Positions 55,526 through 64,000 of a DNA stretch of 64,000 nt are shown here, one piece after another. The notes beneath the pieces were generated by a model. That model was not told where the DNA came from. It did no database searches and saw only the letters and a program-made list of their open reading frames with translations. This DNA is from Zymoseptoria tritici IPO323 (taxonomy: Eukaryota; Ascomycota; Dothideomycetes; Mycosphaerellales; Mycosphaerellaceae): assembly GCF_000219625.1 (NCBI RefSeq), contig NC_018217.1, positions 1 to 64,000 of the forward strand. Reading direction: 5' to 3'. The first letter of the stretch is position 1. Every line of letters begins with the position of its first letter. The position numbers and the translations under genes were made by a program.

Positions 55526-58297
55526 ATGGCGGACGATCACAAATACCAACAATACGCCAACATTCCCATTCCGACATACGACGAAGCGACCTCCTCTCGA
55601 CCCTCCTCCTCCCAACACAACCGCGGTCCCGGCGAAGTCAGCGACGATGCGGAAAGGCAAGGCTTACTCGGGACGAGCACATACATCCCACCCACCGTCG
55701 AGTCTCCGCGATCCAGCGAGGACAGCGACCTTCACCTCCCCGAAGTCACCGGCGACGACGACGACGACAATGACCGAAGAAGAGTAGAAGAGTTCGACTA
55801 TCTAGATCCCTCACAACCCGACCCCGACCAGCGACAACCTCGCCTATACCATCGCTCACGAATACGCTCCAAATTCCTCACCAGCATAGGCGCGACTCTC
55901 TCCTCGATCCGACTCCCCTCCTTCCGATCGCTATACTCCCCCGTCCAACCCAGCGAGGCACATGTCCCGACCGATCCTCCTCCACCCGCACAATCCCTCT
56001 TCGCGCGCATACGATCCGCCGCCCCGTCAATCCCCCAGCAATACCGCATCTCCGCACCCAACGCAGCCCGCCTCTTCGGCCTCTTCACCATCGCGATCCT
56101 GATCTTCACCCTCCTCTCCTTCGACGTCTTCCCCGGCGCAGGTCGCTATCTCGGCGCGCGCTTCGATCCGGAATCCGTGCGGATGTACGTGCAAGATAAT
56201 GTAGACACGGGCAGGATTGAAGAGTACCTCACACACATCTCGTCTTTCGATCACTCAGCGGGCACGGAGGGTGATCTATACATGGCGGAGTGGATGAAAG
56301 AGAAGTGGATCAAGGAAGGCGGGCTGGACGATGTGCGACTGAGCAGTTATTATATCTATGCGACATATCCGACGACGGACGGGAGAGCGGTGAGGATTGT
56401 GAGTCCTGAGAGTGCCAAGTGGAGTGCGGTGCTTGAGGAGGAGAGGGTGGATGCGAATGTTGGAAGGCAGCAGACGTTGGTATGGCAGGCGTATAGTGAG
56501 AGTGGGACACCCGAGGGACATCTCATCTTTGCCAATGGAGGGAGCGAGGAGGATTTTGCGTGGTTGCAGGAGCAAGGCGTGGTGTTGAACGGGAGCATTG
56601 CCTTGATGCGGTTTGGTGGGTCGCAGAAGAATGTCGTGGCGAAGATCGGGGCTGCTGCACAAGCGGGATGTATTGGAGCACTACTTTACTCGGATCCGAG
56701 GGACGATGGATCAGCGAGAGGACCCGTCTGGCCGGATGGACCGTGGAGACCAGACGACTCAGTACAGCGAGGAAGCGTCGCCCTCACGGACCGCGTTCTT
56801 GGAGATCCATTCACGCCTGGGTACGCGAGTACGCTCAATGCGGAGCACACGGTAAAGGACAACTACCCCGCACTGGTTCAGATACCATCATTGCCACTCT
56901 CCTGGCGAGACGCAAAAGTCCTGATCAACTCCTTGAAAAATCACGGCAAGGAAGTGCCCAAAGAATGGATCGGCGGAGACCCTGACTTCTCCAAACAATG
57001 GTTCTCCGGCGGCAACCTCTCCGACGCACCAATCGTCCACCTCAAAAACGTCTTCGAATTCAGCGACAAACAACAAATCTGGAACCTCCACGGCACTCTC
57101 AAAGGCGTCGAAGAACCCGAGAAAAAAGTCCTCGTAGGCAACCACCGCGACGCATGGTGTTTCGGTGCCGCCGACCCAGGAAGCGGCAGCGCAGTACTGA
57201 TGGAGATCGTCAACATCTTCGGCCAACTCCGCAGTCTCGGCTGGCGACCTCTACGAACCATCGAGTTCGTCAGCTGGGACGCGAAAGAATTCAATCTCGC
57301 GGGGAGCACAGAGTACGTCGAAGACAACACCGATGCTCTCCGCAAAGACGCCATCTCATACCTAAACGTGGATGTCGGGGTCGCCGGTCTAGAACCCCAA
57401 TTCGCAGCCTCCGGCTCACCAATGTGGACCCGCGCTCTACTCCACGTCCTCGACCGCGTCAACGCCCCGGGACAAAACGATTCCCTCCGGAAATTCTGGG
57501 ACGAGACGCAATCCCGCCTCACCTCCTCCTCCTCCACATTCACCGACATCCTTCCCTTCCAACACATCGCCGGAACCTCGTCCCTCGACTTCGGTTTCTC
57601 CTCCCCCCAACCGTACCCCAAAGGTTCCTGCTACGACACCCTCGAATGGGTCAAAAAGTTCGGCGACCCGGACATGTCTTCCCACCGGACATTAGCTCAA
57701 ATCTGGGCTTTGCTCATCCTCGAAGTCGCGGATCGACCCATCCTCCCTTACGACCTACGCGCGTACGCGGAGAAAGTCCGAGGGGAGTACATCGACCGCT
57801 TGACCTCCTTCGTGGAAGCACAAGCCCTCGAGTCCGCTGGTAAAAGCGAAGGCTTCGATCTCACGCCTTTGGTCGCCGCCGCGGATGCGTTTGTGGAGGC
57901 GGCGAACGTCTTCTCGCATTTCGAAGACATCTGGACAGCCAACGTCCTCGGTTCCGGCGGCCTCGAGTCTTCCTCCTACCTACAGCGAAGAGTAGAGTAC
58001 AACGACGCCCTCTCCACCTTCGAGTCCGACCTCCTCGATATAGACAGGAAATTGTACACCCCCGACGGGAAGAGAGATAGGAAAAAGGAGAAGAAAGTGA
58101 GGGAGATGGGGTTTGGGGTTAAAGGGCGGGAGCAATTTCGACATGTCATCTTCGGCGTAGGAGGAAATGGGGAGGAGGTGGTGTTTCCGGCGGTTTGGGA
58201 TGCGGTGGAGAGGGGGGAGTGGGAAGAGGCGCAGAGGTGGGTGGGGAGGGTGGCGGATGTGCTGGGGAGGGCGGTTGGGGGGTTGAAGTTTGAGTGA
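55526..58297 (+). CDS. M28-family PSMA/transferrin-receptor-like protein (Vps70/Tre type), catalytic Glu replaced
   Basis: A single exon of 923 residues. A long Pro/Ser/Asp-rich cytosolic N-terminus contains PPTY-like and acidic patches, typical of Rsp5-adaptor Tre proteins (PTYDEA). It precedes one membrane helix (LFGLFTIAILIFTLLSFDVF, about 189-208). The PA domain spans about 300-440, the M28 peptidase-like domain about 500-720 and the TFR dimerisation domain after 780. Zinc-ligand positions are kept: His/Asp in GNHRDAW and ADPGSGSA, Glu in DAKEF, Asp in LNVDVG and His in SSHRTLAQ. The general-base Glu (first E of the usual DAEE motif) is Lys587 here. The protein is therefore probably not an active carboxypeptidase but a vacuolar or Golgi sorting adaptor. 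Family assignment is firm; the role is inferred. Confidence 0.88.
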   Translation: MADDHKYQQYANIPIPTYDEATSSRPSSSQHNRGPGEVSDDAERQGLLGTSTYIPPTVESPRSSEDSDLHLPEVTGDDDDDNDRRRVEEFDYLDPSQPDPDQRQPRLYHRSRIRSKFLTSIGATLSSIRLPSFRSLYSPVQPSEAHVPTDPPPPAQSLFARIRSAAPSIPQQYRISAPNAARLFGLFTIAILIFTLLSFDVFPGAGRYLGARFDPESVRMYVQDNVDTGRIEEYLTHISSFDHSAGTEGDLYMAEWMKEKWIKEGGLDDVRLSSYYIYATYPTTDGRAVRIVSPESAKWSAVLEEERVDANVGRQQTLVWQAYSESGTPEGHLIFANGGSEEDFAWLQEQGVVLNGSIALMRFGGSQKNVVAKIGAAAQAGCIGALLYSDPRDDGSARGPVWPDGPWRPDDSVQRGSVALTDRVLGDPFTPGYASTLNAEHTVKDNYPALVQIPSLPLSWRDAKVLINSLKNHGKEVPKEWIGGDPDFSKQWFSGGNLSDAPIVHLKNVFEFSDKQQIWNLHGTLKGVEEPEKKVLVGNHRDAWCFGAADPGSGSAVLMEIVNIFGQLRSLGWRPLRTIEFVSWDAKEFNLAGSTEYVEDNTDALRKDAISYLNVDVGVAGLEPQFAASGSPMWTRALLHVLDRVNAPGQNDSLRKFWDETQSRLTSSSSTFTDILPFQHIAGTSSLDFGFSSPQPYPKGSCYDTLEWVKKFGDPDMSSHRTLAQIWALLILEVADRPILPYDLRAYAEKVRGEYIDRLTSFVEAQALESAGKSEGFDLTPLVAAADAFVEAANVFSHFEDIWTANVLGSGGLESSSYLQRRVEYNDALSTFESDLLDIDRKLYTPDGKRDRKKEKKVREMGFGVKGREQFRHVIFGVGGNGEEVVFPAVWDAVERGEWEEAQRWVGRVADVLGRAVGGLKFE

Positions 58298-58407
58298 GAC
58301 TTGCATTGCATCGTGTTTTGAGCGTTTTGTACTTTGGATTGAAGATACCTTTTCACATGTATTATTCATACCACTTCATTTTCCCCCTTCATCCCCCCTC
58401 TCAACAT

Positions 58408-59617
58408 TTACATATTCCTCCCGCCAGTAACCATCAAAGTCTGCCCCGTAACATAACTAAACATCGGACTACAAACCGCCATGACCGCCGCAGCCGCCTC
58501 GTTCGCCGTCCCGGGTCTACCAAGCGGGATGTCCTTGTATCCATTCCCCATATCTTTCTGTTTCTGCGGGATTCCGAGAGCGATTTTCGAACCGTCGGGA
58601 GCCGTGACGAAAGCGCCTTCTTCTTTCGCGGCGGTGAGGCGCGTTTGGATATGCCCGAAGGCGACGGTGTTGGCGCGGACACCGAATTGGGGACCCCATT
58701 CCTGTTGATGATTAGTCCTGATGTTGATCGAGAGCTTCAGGTGCTGGACCTACCTTTGCGATGGCCTTTGTCAAGCCAACGACACCGGCTTTAGCGAGAG
58801 CATAGTTGGCCTGGCCGGCATTTCCATGGATGCCAGAGGTGGAAGAGATGTTGACGATACTGCGAGGTTCACCGTCCTTGACACGGAAGTAGGGAGCTGC
58901 GGCGCGGATGAGCTTGAAGGGTGCGGTGCCGTGGAGGGCGAGGATGGTGTCCCATTGCTTGTCGGTGATTTTGTGGATGACGCCGTCCCAGGTGAAGCCG
59001 GCGTTGTTGACGATCTATGTCCAGCACATCAGTATATGTCCTGCTTCTGTCGCTTGTGTGTCCTGAGATCGAGGTGTCGACTACTCACCACATGGATCTT
59101 TCCGCCTCCAAATTCCGCCGCCTTCTTGACCAAATTGTTGATGTAGTTATCGTCGAGGATGTCGCCGGCCACGGAGATGGCTTTGCCGCCAGACTTGTTG
59201 ATTTCGTCGGCCACTTGCTGGGACTTGGCTGCGGATCGATCAGTTCTTCGTCTCGACCCTACAGTATGCCCAACTCTTGCTTACTGCTGTCGATATCGGA
59301 CACAACGACATTGGCCCCCTCCTTCGCGAAGAGACGAGCACACTCTGCTCCAATGCCTTGTCCACTGCCGGTTATGATGGCGGTTTGGCCGGGGAACATG
59401 CCCTGCTTCGTTGTCAGACTGCTACCCTCCTGCTCTTTTTGATGAACAGGCTCACCTGAGGCCAGTTTCCGCGAGAAGATGATCCAGAAGAGGATCCTCC
59501 ATGTGCTGGTCCCATCTCCGACGCTGCGAGGTTGGAGATCGTGACTTTGGAGGAATCCGATCCTGTCGCGGGCTTCCCTTCTGACGATGCGAGATTGGAG
59601 ATCTTGAGGTTCGACAT
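58408..59617 (-). CDS. SDR, FabG-like 3-oxoacyl reductase family
   Basis: Five exons (59617-59456, 59402-59285, 59228-59089, 59014-58754, 58701-58408) give 324 residues. Introns are 52-74 nt, all GT-AG. An unusual Ser/Gly-rich N-terminal extension of about 54 residues contains two similar LKISNLASSEG/VTISNLAASEM repeats. It precedes the core: MFPGQTAIITGSGQGIG (cofactor), VSDID (strand 2 Asp, suggesting NAD), NNAGFTWDG, the Ser motif NISSTSG and catalytic YALAK. The end reads VTGQTLMVTGG. The core resembles bacterial-type FabG and fungal mitochondrial/peroxisomal acyl reductases. It is divergent from the Gfo/Idh gene. Confidence 0.87.
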
Positions 59618-59910
59618 GATGGCTGTGATTCTTCAAAACGTGACAGAGGACAGGAAATGAAGTTCAACAAGGTGACGAGTATATGTCCAAGGTACTTCGT
59701 CGTAGCCGACGAGACATCATTGAAGCTCCATCAGCCTCGGCAGGACGTCGATCGGTGTTTAAGTCGATATGTCCGAGATGTGACGACAGGATCACAGACA
59801 GTCCAGAATGTACGCGCCGTCAATGCTGACAACCTCACTTCACTGATTCGCTGTCCTCGACTCGCGTTGGACATTCACTTACCATTTTCAGCAAACAGCG
59901 CTAACAGGCC
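59618..59910. promoter_or_regulatory. bidirectional promoter region of the SDR and Gfo/Idh genes
   Basis: Only 293 bp separate the two divergent ATGs, so both genes must share this regulatory stretch and may be co-expressed. No TATA box or known factor site stands out. CTCACTTCACTGATTC and CATTCACTTACCATTTTCAGC lie just 5' of the plus-strand start. Confidence 0.55.
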
Positions 59911-61476
59911 ATGGCGCCTTCGATGGACGATGGGACGCCTAAAGCGGTCGATGTCTCTTCAGACAACTCATACAAGCCACGCCTCCTAATCATCGGAGCT
60001 GGGTCAAGAGGCAACGCATACGCACGAGCAGTCGTCGACTCCGGCCTAGGAATCGTAGCAGCCATTGCAGAACCCGTCGAGTTCAAACGAAGACAGCTCG
60101 GCTCCCAATACATCTGGAAAGAGTTTCAACACACTCCCGAGCAGGAATTCACCGACTGGAAGCAATTCATCCAATACGAACACCAACGCCGCAAAGACTC
60201 CTCCGCCGGCATTCCCGTCCCTCCTGGCGTCGACGGAGCATTCATCTGCGTCCACGATGAACATCACATCGAAGTGCTGACAGCCATAATACCCCTCGGT
60301 CTCCACCTCATGGCCGAGAAACCTTTAGCGACCACACTACAAGACTGCCTCTCCATCCAGTCACTCCTTCTTACACATCCTCCGCGAATCTTCGCCATCG
60401 GCCATGTGCTCCGCTACAGTCCCCACAACATGCTCCTCCGCCACCTCATTCGCGAGAAGAAAGTCATCGGCGAGATCGTCTCAATCGAACACACCGAGCC
60501 CGTCGGCTGGTGGCATTTCTCTCACTCCTACGTTCGCGGGCACTGGCGCAAAGAGTCCACTACCGCTCCCTCGCTCCTCACGAAGTCCTGCCACGACATT
60601 GACTTCATACTCTGGCTACTCTGCTCGCCCGGTCCAGATCGTACAACCACCCATCTCCCCACCCGCCTCTCCTCCCACGGCTCTCTCAAGCAATTCCGCC
60701 GCAGCCAGAAGCCTGTAGCAGCAGGCACCGCAACAAATTGCCTCTCCTGCCCACTCATCTCCACCTGCAAATTCTCCGCAAAACGAATCTACCACGACCG
60801 CCACCTATCCAAAGGCCTAGCAAAATGGCCCGTCGAAATCGCCAACCCAGAAGTCGAGTCTCTCCTGCACACCTCCGGCCCAGTAGCCGCCGAATCCGCC
60901 CTCTTCTCAACTTTGCGCGAGGACTACGATTCCACCAACCCTCAGTCCGAAATTGACAACCGAGCCTGGTACGGCCGCTGTGTCTACGAATCCGACAACG
61001 ACGTCGTAGACGACCAATTCGTGACCATCGAATGGGACGACTCCATCGCCACCCCGGGCTCCGGCTCAAAGACGGCGAATTTCCATATGATCGCTCAAAC
61101 CCTCGCACAATGCAACCGTAGGGGCGTCATATATGGCACATCCGGCGAGATGATCTATGACAGCAAGACGATCACGGTAAATGACTTCGAAAGCGATAGC
61201 ACGAAGGTATATCATCCTGAAGAAGCGAAGAACTCACATCATGGCGGGGGCGATGATGGACTTACGCAGTGCTTTTTGGAGGCAATCAGGGCGGTAAAAG
61301 GAGGGGTGGAGGTGGAAGAGGCGCAAGGGGAGTGGTTGGGCGTTACGGTGGAGGAGTGTGTGAGGAGTCATGCTGTGGTTTTCGCGGCGGAGGAGGCGAG
61401 GGTTGGGAAGAAGGTGGTGGAGTTGGGGGAGTGGTGGGATCGGAATGTTAAGCCAAGTGGCCTGGTCGAGATTTAA
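59911..61476 (+). CDS. Gfo/Idh/MocA-family oxidoreductase
   Basis: A single exon of 521 residues. After a short N-terminal tail comes the Rossmann motif LLIIGAGSRGNAYARAVVDS (residues 25-44). CVHDEHHIE, the family AEKPLA motif (Glu-Lys-Pro; the Lys is catalytic in the family) and CHDIDFILWL (His in the catalytic position) follow. The C-terminal alpha/beta domain contains a Cys cluster (NCLSCPLISTCKFSAKRIY) that could bind metal. The size fits the fungal StrI-like subgroup of about 480-530 residues, which oxidises or reduces sugars, inositols or cyclitols with NAD(P). The last 200 bp are unusually G/GGAGG-rich. A decayed copy of the 3' coding end lies just downstream. Confidence 0.88.
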   Translation: MAPSMDDGTPKAVDVSSDNSYKPRLLIIGAGSRGNAYARAVVDSGLGIVAAIAEPVEFKRRQLGSQYIWKEFQHTPEQEFTDWKQFIQYEHQRRKDSSAGIPVPPGVDGAFICVHDEHHIEVLTAIIPLGLHLMAEKPLATTLQDCLSIQSLLLTHPPRIFAIGHVLRYSPHNMLLRHLIREKKVIGEIVSIEHTEPVGWWHFSHSYVRGHWRKESTTAPSLLTKSCHDIDFILWLLCSPGPDRTTTHLPTRLSSHGSLKQFRRSQKPVAAGTATNCLSCPLISTCKFSAKRIYHDRHLSKGLAKWPVEIANPEVESLLHTSGPVAAESALFSTLREDYDSTNPQSEIDNRAWYGRCVYESDNDVVDDQFVTIEWDDSIATPGSGSKTANFHMIAQTLAQCNRRGVIYGTSGEMIYDSKTITVNDFESDSTKVYHPEEAKNSHHGGGDDGLTQCFLEAIRAVKGGVEVEEAQGEWLGVTVEECVRSHAVVFAAEEARVGKKVVELGEWWDRNVKPSGLVEI

Positions 61477-61591
61477 GTCGACTGAAAGGTACCCAACATC
61501 ATCAATTTCTGGTCAAGACCAACATGTCCAGTTTGAATCGGAAGATGTTCACGCACGCGGTCAACTGATCGATCTGATCACAAGCTCAGAT

Positions 61592-61712
61592 GGAAGTGGA
61601 GGAGGCGCAGAAGGAGTAGTTGCGTGCTGGGATGGTGGATTGTGTGGAGAACTCATGCTGTCTCCTTTGAGGCAGAGCATGCCAATGTTGGACCGAAGGT
61701 CTCAGAACTGAG
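61592..61712 (+). pseudogene. decayed duplicate of the Gfo/Idh gene 3' end
   Basis: About 120 bp aligns by eye to coding bases 61309-61435 (GTGGAGGAGGCGCAGAAGG against GTGGAAGAGGCGCAAGGGG, then shared TGTGTG, TCATGCTGT and GGTTGG-like blocks), with roughly two-thirds identity. The frame is broken. This looks like an old tandem duplication of the gene end, diverged by ordinary substitutions and not by RIP. Confidence 0.5.
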
Positions 61713-61954
61713 GGAGCGTTAGACAGACAATGTCGACAGAAGTGGCCGGTGGAGATACATGACCACGCAAGTACGACGTCACGAGCTCGATGGGGGACTG
61801 GACCCGGCAATGAAGTGGAGATCAACGGAATCATTTGATGCTATTTTGGAGCTGACATTCTTTGGTCTGCAGCTCATCTACGCTGTTCCTTTCACTGTCA
61901 GTCAGACGATGTCTCGCCTCCAGACCCTAAGCACAACCTTGCCAGCATACCACC

Positions 61955-62228
61955 TCGCAAAAACACAAAGTTCTGGCACGAACGAGCCAAATCGGCTGTC
62001 TCTCTTTCATGAGAAGCACCATATTGCCCTCTCGGATCCGGCTGGCGATTCTTGAGGCAGATCGCCGCACCTCGAGTTTCCTGCAAGCGGGCTCACAAAA
62101 GTACAAAGTCCTGACATGAACGATTCATATCGGCTGTCTCTCTTTCAACTGAGGCACCATGTTCCTCTTTCGGGCACAGCTGGCGATTGTGCAACCGTCT
62201 CGAGGCAAATCGCCGCACCTCGCTTCCC
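61955..62228. repeat. two-copy imperfect tandem duplication (about 130 bp units)
   Basis: Copy 1 (about 61963-62080) and copy 2 (about 62097-62222) share ACAAAGT(T/C)CTG, ATCGGCTGTCTCTCTTTCA, GCACCAT, a GCTGGCGATT block and ATCGCCGCACCTCG, in the same order. No gene is supported within. It adjoins the HET-gene relic. Confidence 0.6.
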
Positions 62229-62344
62229 TAGTGCACCCGCAACGAGTTCCACTTGAGGAGGCCTCTCGTGAGCAAGCCATCCGTAAACTCGCCTGCCATG
62301 ACGCCTCCAACGTAAGCGGAGCTCACAAGACGGCAAGGAGAAGT
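62228..62344 (-). pseudogene. relic of a HET-gene C-terminus
   Basis: The minus-strand frame reads CRLVSSAYVGGVMAGEFTDG and on to a TAG at 62230-62228. This matches the C-terminal CRLVSAAYVGGIMKGEMVDE of the HET-domain gene that ends at 62599. Only the last roughly 38 codons remain, so this is a truncated paralog or tandem duplicate. Confidence 0.6.
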
Positions 62345-62598
62345 CGGGTGCAAAAGTGGTGGGGTTGAGGCAGAGGTGACATCACAACGGAAAGCTCGGG
62401 AGACGTTCACATTCCACGGATTGAATCGAATGCATCGATATGGTCACAAGTCTATCTGACCGCATATCGGTGCGATACGAACACTCTTCTTCGCCACGAT
62501 CAGACCAGGCCGAACTCCCTTTCTTGCTTCACATTCTTACATGAAAATCTCTGGTCCTGCCCGACCACGGTCAACTCTTCCTGACATACATCAGCCTG

Positions 62599-64000
62599 CT
62601 ACCGGACCAGTAAGATCTTCGCGGCGATCATGCCCGTGCGGAAGAGCTCATCCACCATTTCGCCCTTCATAATGCCCCCCACATATGCAGCGCTAACCAA
62701 ACGACAATTGCCCGACCCGTCATTAGTCGGCCTGGTTACAAATGGACCTCTCACGCCAAGCCAGACGTTCACTTCGTCCCCGGCTTGGACTCCTCTTGCT
62801 GATGTTCCGACGAAACCAGACTTCGTAATAAAGAATGCAGTGTCAATGATGTTTCCCTCCAGCAACTGTGCGTATTCGCCTAGTACGTGTCCGGTAATAC
62901 CTCCTGCCTGGCACGCCTCGAGAAGATCCTCAAACATGGCTTCGTACTTTTGCGGTGCGGTGCTGTAGCTACCTCGCAGGTTGTCATTGAGTTCAGCAGT
63001 ATCGTTTACCAAGAGACGCCAGAGTGGCTCCGATGATCTCAGCCTGGTCAGTGTCCGCCGTAAATCTTTGTCGACGTCGACAAGCGGAGCATCCCAAGCT
63101 TCCTGGGTCAGGCGAGCAATGATGGGCAGGCTCTTGGGGCAATCGCAACACCACTCGATTCTGACTACCTCTCAATCACGTCCACTCACATCACCTTCAC
63201 GGACAGGGTTTTCAGATCTTTGAGGACATCCATACTGCTGACGATGGGTCGGGTTCCGCACACCGAGAACTCTGGTGGTGGGAGAAATACCGCCGCACGG
63301 CTTGTGTCGTATTGGGCGGTGAAGTCGATCGCCCAGGACGGCGCATTCGTCAAGTCTGGATTAGGATGAGAGAGACAGACCAGTTGTTGTTGTTGCGCGA
63401 TGAGGACGTTCATGTATCCCTCGACATTGATCAGATAAGCCATGGCTTGGGCGAAAACAACGGAGACAGGCAATCCGTAGTCGACTGGAAACTGTGGTGT
63501 CCAATGACCGACTCTCCGCATGCCAAGAACGCCGTATACCATGTCTCTTGGGTTCGTGGCTTTGGCATACCCAGAGCAAAGGATAGCTTGGCTCAGCAAC
63601 AACCCACGATCCGACTGATATAGTGTCCGTAGATCGTCGAGGCCGGTAATTCGCCACATCCCAAGTTGCTTCATCGCAATCACGCCTTTGATACCGACAT
63701 GCGTGCGCAAGACTTCGGCCTTGAATTGCTGACAGACTGCGGTCAAGAGCGACCATGGGATCACGCAACGACCGTAGATAATAATTGGGTCGTTGACGGC
63801 GAGTACCATCTCTTGTTTCGTCCAGACCCGATTGAACCAGTCCAAGGAAGTGATCCGGTACAAGGGTGCCGCAATGAGCATACTCGCTGAATCGATTGAG
63901 CCTTTGCCAGCTGTCTGCAGGGTCTTGATTACATTGACGACTCTTTGATCCCCTGTACCCAGCCAGATGATCACACGCGTTGCACTGGTGTAGACTTGGC
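62599..64000 (-). CDS. heterokaryon-incompatibility (HET) domain protein, 5' end beyond the window
   Basis: The 3' part has two exons, (beyond 64000)-63190 and 63130-62599, with a 59-nt intron (GTGAGT donor, AAGAG acceptor; acceptor chosen by frame, moderate confidence). The start of the visible part reads QVYTSATRVIIWLGTGD, followed by WFNRVWTKQEMVLA and DMVYGVLGM, the second and third conserved blocks of the HET domain. The first block and the start codon lie outside. The C-terminal region ends in FFITKSGFVGTSARGVQAGD and GNCRLVSAAYVGG, the usual tail of long fungal HET proteins. These proteins trigger allorecognition cell death. Subtelomeric amplification is common in the family and is supported here by the relic at 62228-62344. 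Confidence 0.85.

Overview
This is the left end of a chromosome of a filamentous ascomycete (Pezizomycotina; the gene content looks Dothideomycete-like, which is inference). It opens with a CCCTAA telomere tract. Genes carry 47-81 nt introns with GTRNGY donors and CTRAC-type branch sites. The repeats carry the CpA-to-TpA (TpG-to-TpA) mutation spectrum of repeat-induced point mutation (RIP).

Layout. 1-2.2 kb: telomere, a decayed gene fragment, a copia-like LTR end, a 182-bp satellite (four full units plus half) and a cluster of DNA hairpins. 2.2-12.1 kb: four RIP-inactivated genes. Two lie head-to-tail on the minus strand: a DUF3505/telomere-linked-helicase-type N-terminal gene and an unrecognised gene of about 1,370 codons. 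Two direct repeats carrying a near-palindrome flank part of this block. 12.1-23.95 kb: two opposed, heavily RIP-mutated Ty3/gypsy elements, each split by a full-length copy of a short retroposon. 23.95-45.9 kb: an intact gene island. 46.2-53.4 kb: a complete copia element (170/171-bp LTRs, 5-bp target duplication CCCTG), also RIP-mutated and holding a third retroposon copy. 53.4-64 kb: a second intact gene island running off the window.

Intact genes. Closest to the repeats are three small secreted cysteine-rich proteins: a Kex2-processed peptide, a CS-alpha-beta defensin and an 8-Cys protein. Next come a single-pass surface protein with an in-frame stop after its membrane segment, a small membrane protein, an Ist2/anoctamin-type protein and a carbonyl-reductase-like SDR. 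A possible catabolic or specialised-metabolism group follows: a secreted FAD oxidoreductase, an SDR, a Zn2Cys6 regulator divergent from an MFS sugar-type transporter, and a flavin monooxygenase. Right of the copia element are another single-pass surface protein, a PSMA/Vps70-type M28 protein lacking its catalytic glutamate, a divergent SDR/Gfo-Idh pair, decayed paralogous fragments and a partial HET-domain gene.

The most notable items are the short-retroposon family (three copies with identical 5' ends, exact 11-15 bp target duplications and three different tails), the two-intron defensin in a small secreted-peptide island, the RIP boundary falling inside both copia LTRs, a RIP-mutated tRNA-Cys inside the copia element, and the pair of telomere-proximal degraded genes. 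Gene models were built by eye from reading frames and splice motifs; no homology search was run.
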